Part shown: positions 43,838 to 51,804 of the stretch, one piece after another | Layout of the letters: the number at the start of each line of letters is the position of its first letter | Position numbering within the stretch: position 1 is the stretch's first letter | Source of the DNA: Acidobacteriota bacterium | Lineage (GTDB): Bacteria > Acidobacteriota > Terriglobia > Acidiferrales > UBA7541 | Assembly (NCBI GenBank): GCA_013286465.1 | Contig: JABDFR010000004.1 | Span: forward strand, 1-64,000 | Direction: 5' to 3' | DNA: 64,000 nucleotides | Translations under genes and position numbers: made by a program | The notes under the pieces: model-generated | Databases searched by the model: none | Told to the model about the DNA's origin: nothing | The model's input: only the letters and a program-made list of their open reading frames with translations

Positions 43838-44006
43838 GAAGGGAAGTGGCGCGAATAAATTTTCCGCTGCCGCGCCTTCAGGGGAGACAGCATCAAGCAG
43901 TAGATGCGCGCCGTTGAATTAGGGGGTGGAGCGGCGGCGAGGCCGTTCCGATCAACTGGTTCTCCGAACGAGGCGGTTGCGAAAGCAATCGCCTCGTTTT
44001 GTTTTT
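43838..44006 (+). ncRNA. Candidate stand-alone small RNA of about 170 nt, family unknown
   Basis: Bounded by a consensus promoter (-10 at 43826-43831) and a 13-bp intrinsic terminator followed by TTTGTTTTT. Between them the sequence can form several hairpins: GGCGCG with CGCGCC (about 43847-43882), GCATC-AAGCAGTA-GATGC (about 43894-43912) and CGGC with GCCG (about 43931-43945). It lies between a VWA gene and the convergent helicase. A 58-codon frame from ATG 43909 reads through the terminator and into a repeat and does not look like a protein. I see no SRP RNA helix-8 signature. A divergent 6S RNA or a lineage-specific RNA motif cannot be excluded. Confidence 0.5.
43968..44006 (+). terminator. 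Intrinsic terminator of the candidate small RNA
   Basis: ACGAGGCGGTTGC, GAAA loop, GCAATCGCCTCGT: 13 pairs including one G-U, then TTTGTTTTT. The opposite strand lacks a T-run after the stem, so it works only for plus-strand transcription. Confidence 0.85.
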
Positions 44007-44021
44007 GGGAGGTTTTGTCAG

Positions 44022-44041
44022 GGCACGACTTCAGTTGTGCC
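44022..44041 (-). repeat. Dispersed palindrome, family A copy 3, running into the helicase gene end
   Basis: GGCACGACTTCAGTTGTGCC, one base different from the other copies, preceded by TTTTGTCAG. The extended repeat flank (CCGGCTTTAGCCGCTGAGGTCC, up to about 44082) overlaps the last codons and stop of the helicase on the minus strand. Confidence 0.8.
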
Positions 44042-44066
44042 GAGAGCGCAGCCAACTCCGCCGGCT

Positions 44067-47000
44067 TTAGCCGCTGAGGTCCGTCTTAATTTCTCGTGCC
44101 GGCCGAATCGTAACAAACTGCTCATGCGCCGGACACAAAGCCTGAAAATCACAAAACCCGCAAACAAACCCAGGCTTAGCAGGATATTCCCCAGCCCGAA
44201 TTAAATCCGCGGTAGTAGCCACGGTCTCACGAGCTTTAGCCAGCGATTTCTCATCGCGTGAAGAACTAACCGCCTCATTGGTAGTCAAATTATAAAAAGT
44301 AAGCCGCGCCGGAGTCAGGTCCAGCACATCGCGCGCAGCCAGCGCATAAAGACTCAACTGCAAGCTAGTATCCGCATCCTTCTGCGATTTCGGCCGCCCC
44401 GTCTTGTAATCCACCACTTCAACATCATCGCCCGCGATCCGGTTCACCTGATCGATGCGCCCCAGCACCGTCACATCTTTCTCCATCGGCAATTCAAAGC
44501 GCTTCTCCTGCATCAAGACGTCCGCTGGCGCCGCCGAATAAGTCTTGTGAAACGCGCCCAGCTTCTCAATCCCTTCCTTCTTGTATTCCTCTTCCTGATA
44601 ATCGTCGAGATAACCAGCCGGCGACCAAAACCGGTCGTAAATCGCCGACACTTCCTCAAAATCCACTTTCTTCCGTTTTTTAACTTCCGCAACAAATTCC
44701 TTAATCGTGCTATGCATCACGTTGCCAAAAGTCATCTGCGCCGCCGGCCCGCCGCGCAATTCCCACACCGCGCTGAACAAAAATTTCTTCGGGCACATCT
44801 GATAAGTCTCAATCGCCGAAGCGCTCAATTGCAGCGGCTCGGGACGCGGCGGCTTATATGCATTGGCCCAAATCGCCACACGCGAATACGCCTTCGCCTT
44901 TTCCGGCGCCGCGCTAAAGAGCATCGGCCGCGAAGCGTCGGCCGAAGACGATCCCACCGTCTCCTCGCGTTCCGGCACGACCACCTGCGGCACAATCTGC
45001 TGAATATCCAATTTCTGAATCTTGGCGTCGCCCAGCACCTCATCGAAAAACTCCGAGCGTTTCTTGCGCTTGTTGATGATCGTAGAAAGCGTCAGCATGC
45101 GCCGCCCGCGGGTCAGCGCCACATAGAATAGCCGCCGCTCCTCCAGCTTCTGATAATCGCCCTCCGGCTGCTCCTCCTTCAGCAACTGCGCCGGAAATTC
45201 AAAAACCGGCCGCCGCACTCCGGAAGGGAAGTCGCCCTTGCAGAGATGCAAAATAAACACATGCGGGAATTCCAGGCCCTTTGCCGAATGCACGGTCATC
45301 AGTTGCACCGCATCGTGCACCGGTTCTTTCTGCAAAAAAATATCGCCATTCGCTTCATCGAAGAAATTCAAGTAGCCAAGAAAATCATGCAGCGAGCGGC
45401 CTTCTTTCTTCTGCCACTCCTCCACGAAATCTTTGAGCCGCGCCAGATTGTAGGAATCCATATCGGCGGCGACCGGAGCGACGCCGATCTCGGCAATCAG
45501 TTCAGCAAGCAGCTCAAACGCCGTCAATTTTCTCGCCCGTCCGCGCATTTCCCCGATGAACGCCGCAAGTTCCCGCGCTCGCGATTCCTTCGGTGGTCCC
45601 GCCCCAGCCGGTTCCTTGCACCAAGTTTCAAATTCATCCCAAAGCGATTTGCCTCTGCTCTTCGCCGCGCGCTCCGCCAAACGCACCAAATCCTTCGGCT
45701 CAATCTTCCAGTAGGGAATACCGATAATGCGCGCGCACGAAACGTCATCCGAAGGCGTGCCGATCAATCGCAGATAAGCCATCACGTCGCGAATCAACGT
45801 GCTCCCCAAAATCGAAAGACGCTTGATCACGTAAGGAATCTGCCGCCGGTTCAGCGCCTCAACCAAATGCTTGCGATGCGTATGCTTTCGGTAAAGCGCC
45901 GCAAACTCGCGCCATTCCGTTCCCGCGGCGTGCAGCCGGTCGATTTCGCCGGCCACCCACTCGGCTTCTTCTTCAGGCCGCCCAAATTCAGCGATGCGAA
46001 TTTTGTCGCCCTCGGAATTTTGAGTGACCAGCGGAGTAAACGGAATAAATCTCGAATTATCGCTTTCCGCCGCCACCGTTCCAGCCACGCGCAAAATCCG
46101 TTTGGTCGAGCGGTAATTCTGCGTCAGATGCACACGCGGCCAACTCGACTCCGGCGAATCCACAGACACGCCGCAAAATCGCGTGAGAAATTGCTTCAAG
46201 CTCGCAAACGAAGCCCCGCGAAATCGGTAAATCGCCTGATTGTGATCGCCGACCACGAACAAATTGCGCCGATCGTTCATCAAAAGCTGCAGCAACTCAA
46301 GCTGCGCAATATTCGTATCCTGAAACTCGTCCACCAAAATGTAACGATAGCGCTCCCGCAAACGCGCCAGCAGCGCCGCATTCGATCGCAGCATCTGCAC
46401 CGCCTGCATCAGCATCGCCCCGAAGGTGACCATCTTCCGCTCGCGCAGCAATCCCTCGCTGACGCGATACGCCCGCGCCAATTCCTCCTCCCGAGCCAAA
46501 ATCTCATCCTGAATTTTCTGCGCGTCCGGCTCCATCTGCCCGCGCCGCGCCTTCATCTCCGCGCGCATCGCCGCCACGTAACGGTCGTAATCCTCCGGCG
46601 AAACCAGCTCATCCTGGCACCGCGAAAAAAAAGCCACGAAGTCATTCAGGAATTCACCAGGATCGGCCAGCCGCCGGAAAAGATTCAATTCCAGCTGCCG
46701 GATATTCCGCCGCAGCAGAATCCAGTGATCGAAATTGTCGAGCGCCCGCAGCTCAGGATCGGCTTCCAGCAAAATCGCATTGCAGAATGAATGAAACGTG
46801 CTCAGCGTCACGGCATTCGCCCGCTCGCCCACGTGCTTCTTGATCCGCCACTTCATTTCCTCGGCAGCTTTATCAGTGAAGGTAAGCCCAAGAATGCTTT
46901 CACCCTTAAGTTCCGGATCGCTCTCAAGCAGCAAACGAATGCGCTCAGTAATCACGCGAGTCTTGCCGGTGCCAGCTCCGGCGACGACGAGCAAGGGCCC

Positions 47001-47090
47001 GTCCCCATGCTCCACAGCGCGTAGCTGCTCCGGATTCAATTCGATCTCTGCGGTTTGCGATGTGCGTCTAGCCATGCGCGAGAACTTCAT
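44067..47090 (-). CDS. UvrD/Rep-type ATP-dependent helicase fused to a PD-(D/E)XK nuclease
   Basis: About 1007 residues. The SF1A helicase begins ELNPEQLRAVEHGDGPLLVVAGAGTGKTRVITERI (Q motif and Walker A). Then come LGLTFTDKAAEEMKWR, ILVDEFQDTNIAQLELLQLL (motif II), VGDHNQAIYRFRGAS, LTQNYRST, VHSAKGLEFPHVFI and LFYVALTRGRRML (motif VI). The last 280 residues are a RecB/AddB-type nuclease: LSASAIETYQMCPKKFLF, EVVDYKTGRPK with the catalytic D..DYK, LSLYALAARDVL, and a cysteine set ending CGFCDFQALCPAH typical of an iron-sulphur nuclease. It probably acts in double-strand-break repair. Start ATG 47090 or ATG 47075. No addB-like partner is adjacent. The last residues (TDLSG) and stop come from a dispersed repeat. 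Confidence 0.9.
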   Translation of the reverse strand: MKFSRMARRTSQTAEIELNPEQLRAVEHGDGPLLVVAGAGTGKTRVITERIRLLLESDPELKGESILGLTFTDKAAEEMKWRIKKHVGERANAVTLSTFHSFCNAILLEADPELRALDNFDHWILLRRNIRQLELNLFRRLADPGEFLNDFVAFFSRCQDELVSPEDYDRYVAAMRAEMKARRGQMEPDAQKIQDEILAREEELARAYRVSEGLLRERKMVTFGAMLMQAVQMLRSNAALLARLRERYRYILVDEFQDTNIAQLELLQLLMNDRRNLFVVGDHNQAIYRFRGASFASLKQFLTRFCGVSVDSPESSWPRVHLTQNYRSTKRILRVAGTVAAESDNSRFIPFTPLVTQNSEGDKIRIAEFGRPEEEAEWVAGEIDRLHAAGTEWREFAALYRKHTHRKHLVEALNRRQIPYVIKRLSILGSTLIRDVMAYLRLIGTPSDDVSCARIIGIPYWKIEPKDLVRLAERAAKSRGKSLWDEFETWCKEPAGAGPPKESRARELAAFIGEMRGRARKLTAFELLAELIAEIGVAPVAADMDSYNLARLKDFVEEWQKKEGRSLHDFLGYLNFFDEANGDIFLQKEPVHDAVQLMTVHSAKGLEFPHVFILHLCKGDFPSGVRRPVFEFPAQLLKEEQPEGDYQKLEERRLFYVALTRGRRMLTLSTIINKRKKRSEFFDEVLGDAKIQKLDIQQIVPQVVVPEREETVGSSSADASRPMLFSAAPEKAKAYSRVAIWANAYKPPRPEPLQLSASAIETYQMCPKKFLFSAVWELRGGPAAQMTFGNVMHSTIKEFVAEVKKRKKVDFEEVSAIYDRFWSPAGYLDDYQEEEYKKEGIEKLGAFHKTYSAAPADVLMQEKRFELPMEKDVTVLGRIDQVNRIAGDDVEVVDYKTGRPKSQKDADTSLQLSLYALAARDVLDLTPARLTFYNLTTNEAVSSSRDEKSLAKARETVATTADLIRAGEYPAKPGFVCGFCDFQALCPAHEQFVTIRPAREIKTDLSG

Positions 47091-47152
47091 CGTAGCCGAT
47101 TTTTCCCCACTGGAGTAGAGTCGCAACAGGCCGCAAATTCAAGGCAGGAAAA

Positions 47153-47506
47153 ATGCACGCGATGTACACAGTTCCGCTCGTGCTGCTCTTCGGCATTTTC
47201 TTGGCCGGATACATGCTCGGCTGGATGATGGCCACCCTCCGCCAGCGCTCCAACCTCGGCCCAAAATCAGGCGAAGTTTCTCCCGAATCTCTAGCCACGC
47301 TAGCAACGTCGATCGCGCGAACGTCAACTTCAAGATCCATTCGCCTAAAATGCACATGCGGCGCACTCTGGAATTTCCGCAGCCCCAACGACTGCACCAA
47401 TCCCGATCAACCCGCCTTGCCAGACGGCGACTCCTACACCTGCCCCAAATGCCACAGGTCAATCGATCTACGCCCCATGCGCGAAATGCTGCAAAATATG
47501 AAGTGA
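47153..47506 (+). CDS. Small membrane-anchored zinc-ribbon protein
   Basis: 117 residues. One N-terminal helix (about 4-27, MYTVPLVLLFGIFLAGYMLGWMMA) is followed by a soluble tail with CTCGALWNF and YTCPKCHRS, a four-cysteine knuckle expected to bind zinc. No known family recognised. It starts at ATG 47153 with CAGGAAAA ahead of it, divergent from the helicase with only 62 bp between. Function unknown. A role near the membrane as an adaptor is a guess. Confidence 0.55.
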   Translation: MHAMYTVPLVLLFGIFLAGYMLGWMMATLRQRSNLGPKSGEVSPESLATLATSIARTSTSRSIRLKCTCGALWNFRSPNDCTNPDQPALPDGDSYTCPKCHRSIDLRPMREMLQNMK

Positions 47507-47971
47507 AGCCTCGAAGCAACGGGCTGCATGTAGCACACCGACTCCTGGCTGCGTCCGATGTAACGAAATTGCAAGTCGTGGCGCACATCCAAACAACACC
47601 CATTACCGAAACCGGCCCAACGGAAATCGGCCTACGTACATCCACAATTAGTCCCGTATGCCGCGCCAATAAAATCTGCTAGCGTGTCACGGGAAACTGC
47701 AAATGACCTCGCCCCACCAGGAGCACAAAGCCGCCAAAACCCCCCAAATCGCCCAAAAATCGCCGATTTCTAATCGATACACCAAACCGAATAGAAAATC
47801 GCGCAACTCTCACAAAACAAAGGAAAATCTCATTTTGTAATCGCGACAAAAACGGCACTTTGCAAACCGCTCTTTAGGACCCAGCGACCGCACGCAAGCT
47901 GCCGGTATCTGAAGCCCGACGAGCGATTCCCCGAACTCATGAAGCGCCTCACAACCAGCATCGCCGCAAAA
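47507..47971. other. Intergenic gap, no gene recognised
   Basis: About 465 bases from the zinc-ribbon stop to the thiolase promoter. A/C-rich in its second half, with CCCCCCAAATCGCCCAAAAA-type stretches and no convincing frame, repeat copy or terminator. Confidence 0.45.
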
Positions 47972-48000
47972 TTGACCGCATCTTTCGCCGCGCCTATACT
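47972..48000 (+). promoter_or_regulatory. Promoter of the thiolase gene
   Basis: TTGACC (47972-47977) and TATACT (47995-48000), spacer 17. The predicted transcript begins about 43 bases before the ATG at 48050, leaving room for the GAAGGAG ribosome site at 48034-48040. Confidence 0.6.
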
Positions 48001-48049
48001 GAATTTCCTGCAGTCAATATCCGTGAGCAATCGTGAAGGAGCATTTCCA

Positions 48050-49234
48050 ATGGAACAGCCGGTAATTCTCAGCGCGGTACGCACGCCGGTAGGCAAATTC
48101 ATGGGTGGCCTCGCACCGCTCAGCGCCCCGGAACTCGGCGCAAAAGTAATCGCCGAAGCCGTGCGCCGCGCCGGCATCGAGCCAAAGCAAGTCGACGAAG
48201 CCATCATGGGCAACGTAGTGCAAGCCGGCCTCGGCCAAAATCCCGCCCGCCAAGCCGCGTTGAAAGGCGGGCTCGATCCGCGCGTAGCCGCGATGACGAT
48301 TAATAAGGTATGCGGCTCAGGCCTGAAAGCGGTCGGCCTCGCAGCCCAGGGCGTAACCCTCGGCGAATCCGAAATCGTAGTCGCCGGCGGCATGGAATCC
48401 ATGTCCAATTGTCCGTACCTGCTGAAAAATGCCCGCACCGGCTATCGCATCGGCAACGCCGAAATGTTCGACTCGATGATCACCGACGGCCTCTGGGACG
48501 CCTACGAAAATTTCCACATGGGCATGACCGGCGAACTCGTAGCCGAAAAATACGGCATCACCCGCCAGGAACAAGATCAATTCGCCTACGACAGCCATCG
48601 CAAAGCCGTCCACGCGATCAAGTCCTGCTTCTTCGGCGAGCAAATCCTGCCCATCGAAATTCCGCAAAAAAAGGGCGATCCCATCATCATCAAGACCGAT
48701 GAATCACCGCGCGCCGACACATCACTCGAAGCCCTCGCCAAACTCAAGCCCGCATTCAAAAAAGACGGCACGGTAACCGCAGGCAACGCCCCGGGAACAA
48801 ATGACGGCGCCGCCGCGTTAATCGTCACCACCGAAACTAATGCCGCGCGACTCGGCAAAAAGCCCATGGCCCGAATCGTGGCGCAAGCCGTCAGCGGCGT
48901 AGAACCAAAATGGGTAATGATGGCCCCGGTCGAAGCAGTAGAAAAGCTGCTGCAAAAAACCGGCTGGGATCGCGATAAAGATGTAGATCTAGTCGAACTG
49001 AACGAAGCCTTCGCAGTAGCAGCCATAGCCGTAACGCGCCAACTCCGCCTCGATCCCGCGAAAGTAAATGTAAATGGCGGCGCGGTCGCCATCGGCCATC
49101 CCATCGGCGCCTCCGGCGCGCGCATCCTGGTCACGCTACTCTACGAGTTGCAGCGCCTAAACAAAAAGCGCGGCATCGCCGCACTCTGCCTAGGTGGAGG
49201 CAACGCCGTAGCCCTAGCCATAGAGCGCTACTAA
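48050..49234 (+). CDS. Acetyl-CoA acetyltransferase (thiolase)
   Basis: 394 residues. Thiolases condense two acetyl-CoA to acetoacetyl-CoA or run the reverse cleavage. The nucleophilic cysteine lies in [11 protein letters not shown], and the histidine and second cysteine of the active site in [10 protein letters not shown] and [11 protein letters not shown]. The start [21 protein letters not shown] is standard for the biosynthetic type, and the length fits exactly. ATG 48050 has a GAAGGAG site. A frame open 37 codons further upstream is ignored. With the 3-hydroxyacyl-CoA dehydrogenase 1.1 kb downstream it suggests short-chain acyl-CoA metabolism. Confidence 0.95.
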   Translation: MEQPVILSAVRTPVGKFMGGLAPLSAPELGAKVIAEAVRRAGIEPKQVDEAIMGNVVQAGLGQNPARQAALKGGLDPRVAAMTINKVCGSGLKAVGLAAQGVTLGESEIVVAGGMESMSNCPYLLKNARTGYRIGNAEMFDSMITDGLWDAYENFHMGMTGELVAEKYGITRQEQDQFAYDSHRKAVHAIKSCFFGEQILPIEIPQKKGDPIIIKTDESPRADTSLEALAKLKPAFKKDGTVTAGNAPGTNDGAAALIVTTETNAARLGKKPMARIVAQAVSGVEPKWVMMAPVEAVEKLLQKTGWDRDKDVDLVELNEAFAVAAIAVTRQLRLDPAKVNVNGGAVAIGHPIGASGARILVTLLYELQRLNKKRGIAALCLGGGNAVALAIERY

Positions 49235-49248
49235 CGGTGCGCCCCTAA

Positions 49249-49287
49249 CGTAGGGGCGGGCCTTCAGCCCCGCCCGCCGTTCGGCCC
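49249..49287 (+). repeat. Dispersed repeat, family B single copy
   Basis: CGTAGGGGCGGGCCTTCAGC continuing to CGTTCGGCCCC, 15 bases after the thiolase stop. Same outline as each arm of the 21732-21918 element and the unit at 60844. It can fold as a GGGGCGGG/CCCGCCC hairpin. Confidence 0.6.
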
Positions 49288-49409
49288 CGCATTGGTGCGC
49301 GGTAAACTTGGCCTCAGAAAAAACGCCGGACCGAGCGGCCCAGTGATTCCATTCTTCGCCACTCGCGCAATCATCTGCTATCCTGACCGGCGCATTACTC
49401 GCGCCGTCT

Positions 49410-49437
49410 TTCCGAGGAGCGAAGCGACGAGGAATCT
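49410..49437 (-). repeat. Dispersed repeat, family D related copy
   Basis: On the minus strand AGATTCCTCGTCGCTTCGCT continuing to CCTCGGAA, sharing both edges with the 14252 and 15156 copies but with a GCGAAGCG-type palindromic centre. It sits about 30 bases before the next gene. Confidence 0.5.
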
Positions 49438-49469
49438 CTCGTCGTTCTCAAATCGCGCAGGAGGCGCAG

Positions 49470-50165
49470 TTGTTCTGCCCCAATTGCAAACTCGAATACC
49501 GCGCCGGCTTCACGCGCTGCGCCGACTGCGACGTCGACCTGGTCACCGCACTCCCCAAAGCCGCCGAAGCCCAAGAAGTCGGCGTGCACGATCTACGCGC
49601 GCCGGTCGTCTTGCGCCGTGGGATCAACGTCGCCGATGCGGCCATCGTTCGAGAAGCGTTGAACGCGGCGGGCCTCCGCTTTAACGCGCGACAGGCGTCG
49701 GCGGAGATCGTCGCTGACGGCACAGCCTCCTACGAGTTCTGGGTCGATGCAGAGGATCGCCCAAATGCCCATTCGATTATGGATGCCGCGCTCGAAGCTG
49801 CCGACAGCAGCGAATCGCACCAACCAACCGAAAGTCCAGATGCTGCCGACGCGAGCGCAGTGCCGGCGGACCAGGAAGTTTCTGCGGACAATGAAGATGA
49901 TGACGACGATTCGGATGGAGTAGACGAACTGGCCGCCGAGGACGACGAGATTGGAAATATCGAAGATGACGAACTGACGGAAGAAGCATGGACCGGCAGC
50001 ACTGGCGATCTGCCCGGCATGCTCAAGATGTGTCTTCGCGAAGTTGGAATCGCCAGTCGCGCGGCAAGGAATGGATCGAAGGAACGGCTGCTAGTGGCCG
50101 AAGCCGATCTCGCCCGTGCGCGCGAAATCATCCGCGAGGTGATCGAAGCCGCTCCGCCGGAATAA
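49470..50165 (+). CDS. Zinc-ribbon protein with acidic linker, DUF2007-like, function unknown
   Basis: 231 residues from TTG 49470, preceded by AGGAGG (49459-49464). An N-terminal zinc ribbon (MFCPNCKLEYRAGFTRCADCDVDL, two CxxC pairs) is followed by a small alpha-beta domain (LRRGINVADAAIVREALNAAGLRFNARQ...FWVDAEDRPNAHSIMDAALEA) resembling putative signal-transducing DUF2007 domains. A very acidic, flexible stretch follows (about 130-172), then a second domain (SKERLLVAEADLARAREIIREVIEAAPPE) that looks like a repeat of the first one's end. Role unknown. It lies between two acyl-CoA metabolism genes but has a typical regulator-like composition. Confidence 0.65.
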   Translation: MFCPNCKLEYRAGFTRCADCDVDLVTALPKAAEAQEVGVHDLRAPVVLRRGINVADAAIVREALNAAGLRFNARQASAEIVADGTASYEFWVDAEDRPNAHSIMDAALEAADSSESHQPTESPDAADASAVPADQEVSADNEDDDDDSDGVDELAAEDDEIGNIEDDELTEEAWTGSTGDLPGMLKMCLREVGIASRAARNGSKERLLVAEADLARAREIIREVIEAAPPE

Positions 50166-50197
50166 TGATTCGCCGAGCGGCCGGCATGTTTTGTCAG

Positions 50198-50217
50198 GGC
50201 ACGACTTCAGTCGTGCC
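50198..50217 (-). repeat. Dispersed palindrome, family A copy 4
   Basis: Exact reverse complement of copies 1 and 2, preceded by TTTTGTCAG and followed by a CAGCCGCTGAGGTCC flank (about 50250) shared with copy 3. It lies in the 186-bp gap before the dehydrogenase gene. Confidence 0.85.
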
Positions 50218-50351
50218 GCAGCGCCGCAAACTAGTACAGCTTCAGCCGCTGAGGTCCTGTGTTCGAGTTCTCGCGGCCGCTCGCAAGCGTTACGAAGCGG
50301 GAGCGCAGCAAGCGACGCTGATGCGGACTGACTCACTTTGCAGGAGGTTCG

Positions 50352-51212
50352 ATGAGCGCTAGCGAAATAAAAACGGTTGCCGTGTTGGGCGCCGGGACGA
50401 TGGGCAACGGCATCGCGCACGTCTTCGCGCGCTCGGGCTACCGCGTGATTCTGCGCGACATCGAGCAGCCCTTCCTCGATCGCGCGATGGAAACCATCAA
50501 AGGCAATCTCGATCGCGAAGTAAAGAAAGCCAAAATCACCGAGGCCGACAAGACCGCTGCGCTCGGCCGCATCAATCCGCAAACTGCAATCTCATCGCTC
50601 GCCGAAGCCGATTTCGCCGTAGAAGCCGTTCCCGAAAATTTAGATCTGAAAGTGCGCGTGCTAAAGGAAGCCGACGCAGCCCTGCGTCCCGGCGTCCCCT
50701 TGGCCAGTAACACCTCATCAATTTCCATTACTTCGCTCGCCGCGCAAACCAGCCGCCCCGAGCATTTCATCGGCATGCACTTCATGAACCCAGTGCCGGT
50801 AATGCAACTCGTCGAAGTAATCCGCGCGATCCAAACCAGCGACGACACCTTCGCGCTCACCATGGCGCTCTGCGAAAAGCTCGGTAAAAAACCGGTAGCG
50901 GTCAACGACGCCCCAGGCTTCGTCTCCAATCGCGTGTTAATGCCGCTAATCAACGAAGCCGCGTTCTGCGTAATGGAAGGCGTAGCCACGCCGGAATCGG
51001 TAGACGCGGTAATGAAAATGGGAATGAATCATCCCATGGGTCCGCTCGAACTAGCGGATTTTATCGGACTAGACGTCTGCGTAGATATTCTGGAAGTTCT
51101 CTACAAAGGTTTCGGCGACCCGAAATATCGCGCCTGCCCGCTGCTGCGCAAATATGTAGCCGCCGGCTGGCTAGGCCGCAAATCCGGCCGCGGCTTCTAC
51201 AAGTACCCGTGA
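50352..51212 (+). CDS. hbd: 3-hydroxybutyryl-CoA dehydrogenase
   Basis: 286 residues. The NAD(P)-binding Rossmann start is VAVLGAGTMGNGIAHVFARSGY. Catalytic-domain signatures are EAVPENLDLK, ASNTSSISIT, HFMNPVPVMQLVEVI with the active-site histidine, and GFVSNRVLMPLINEA. The end WLGRKSGRGFYKYP is standard. It interconverts acetoacetyl-CoA and 3-hydroxybutyryl-CoA and so would act on the product of the upstream thiolase. ATG 50352 follows AGGAGG. No crotonase or acyl-CoA dehydrogenase is nearby, so the direction of the pathway is open. Confidence 0.94.
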   Translation: MSASEIKTVAVLGAGTMGNGIAHVFARSGYRVILRDIEQPFLDRAMETIKGNLDREVKKAKITEADKTAALGRINPQTAISSLAEADFAVEAVPENLDLKVRVLKEADAALRPGVPLASNTSSISITSLAAQTSRPEHFIGMHFMNPVPVMQLVEVIRAIQTSDDTFALTMALCEKLGKKPVAVNDAPGFVSNRVLMPLINEAAFCVMEGVATPESVDAVMKMGMNHPMGPLELADFIGLDVCVDILEVLYKGFGDPKYRACPLLRKYVAAGWLGRKSGRGFYKYP

Positions 51213-51244
51213 CGCCGGCTCGCACCCGGCGCCATGAATACCGG

Positions 51245-51577
51245 CTAAAACTTGCCCCAAAAGGCAAACGTGACCGCGGCCATGATGCAGAGGAACGAGA
51301 CGGCGTAATTCCACTTCAGGCCTTCGCCTAAATAGAAGTAAGCGAACACAACAAACACGCACAACGTGATCACTTCCTGAATAATCTTCAATTGAAACGC
51401 GGTGAACTCGCCGTAACCGATGCGGTTGGCCGGCACCTGGAAGCAATACTCAAAAAAGGCGATCAGCCAGCTCACCACAATGGCGGCAATCAGCGGCGAC
51501 TTGCGATATTTGAGGTGGCCATACCAGGCCAAGGTCATAAAAGTATTTGAGCAGATCAGTAGAAGTACGGTTTTCAT
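51245..51577 (-). CDS. DUF486/DMT-type small membrane protein
   Basis: 110 residues with four hydrophobic helices. MKTVLLLICSNTFMTLAWYGHLK, SWLIAFFEYCFQVPANRIGYGEFTAFQLKIIQEVITL and FAYFYLGEGLKWNYAVSFLCI are diagnostic of the DUF486 family of drug/metabolite-transporter-like proteins. ATG 51577 is preferred to a longer frame that lacks conservation. It is convergent with the dehydrogenase and divergent from recA. The substrate is unknown. Confidence 0.85.
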   Translation of the reverse strand: MKTVLLLICSNTFMTLAWYGHLKYRKSPLIAAIVVSWLIAFFEYCFQVPANRIGYGEFTAFQLKIIQEVITLCVFVVFAYFYLGEGLKWNYAVSFLCIMAAVTFAFWGKF

Positions 51578-51685
51578 AGGCCGCGAATCGTAGCATAGTG
51601 GTAGGCGACGCCGGGATACCAGGAATGCGGGAGCGAACCGGCGCCGAGCAGCAGGGCGGAGCAATAAAAAAGCGGAAGAAAGTCT

Positions 51686-51713
51686 TTGCTTTTTGTTCGC
51701 CTTGTGCTAATCT
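51686..51713 (+). promoter_or_regulatory. Candidate recA promoter with possible damage-response site
   Basis: TTGCTT (51686-51691) and TAATCT (51708-51713), spacer 16. The spacer contains TTCGCCTTG (51696-51704), also found in and around the lexA promoter at 63.56-63.59 kb, where TTCGCC recurs. See the corresponding finding. Confidence 0.35.
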
Positions 51714-51804
51714 GCGCGCAACGGGACAATGCGGCCGGTCCGGCAGCGCTTTCGCCTGAGGCCAGGCCTTCGCCCCCGCCCAAATCTACGCAGTCTGAGG
51801 TGCC

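Noticed and set aside
43909-44081. 58-codon frame inside the candidate small RNA
   Set aside because: It reads through the terminator stem and the repeat, has no ribosome site and no protein-like pattern.
45246-46790. Long plus-strand open frame (514 codons) opposite the helicase
   Set aside because: Antisense shadow, Arg/Gln/His-rich and without motifs. The minus strand has all helicase motifs.
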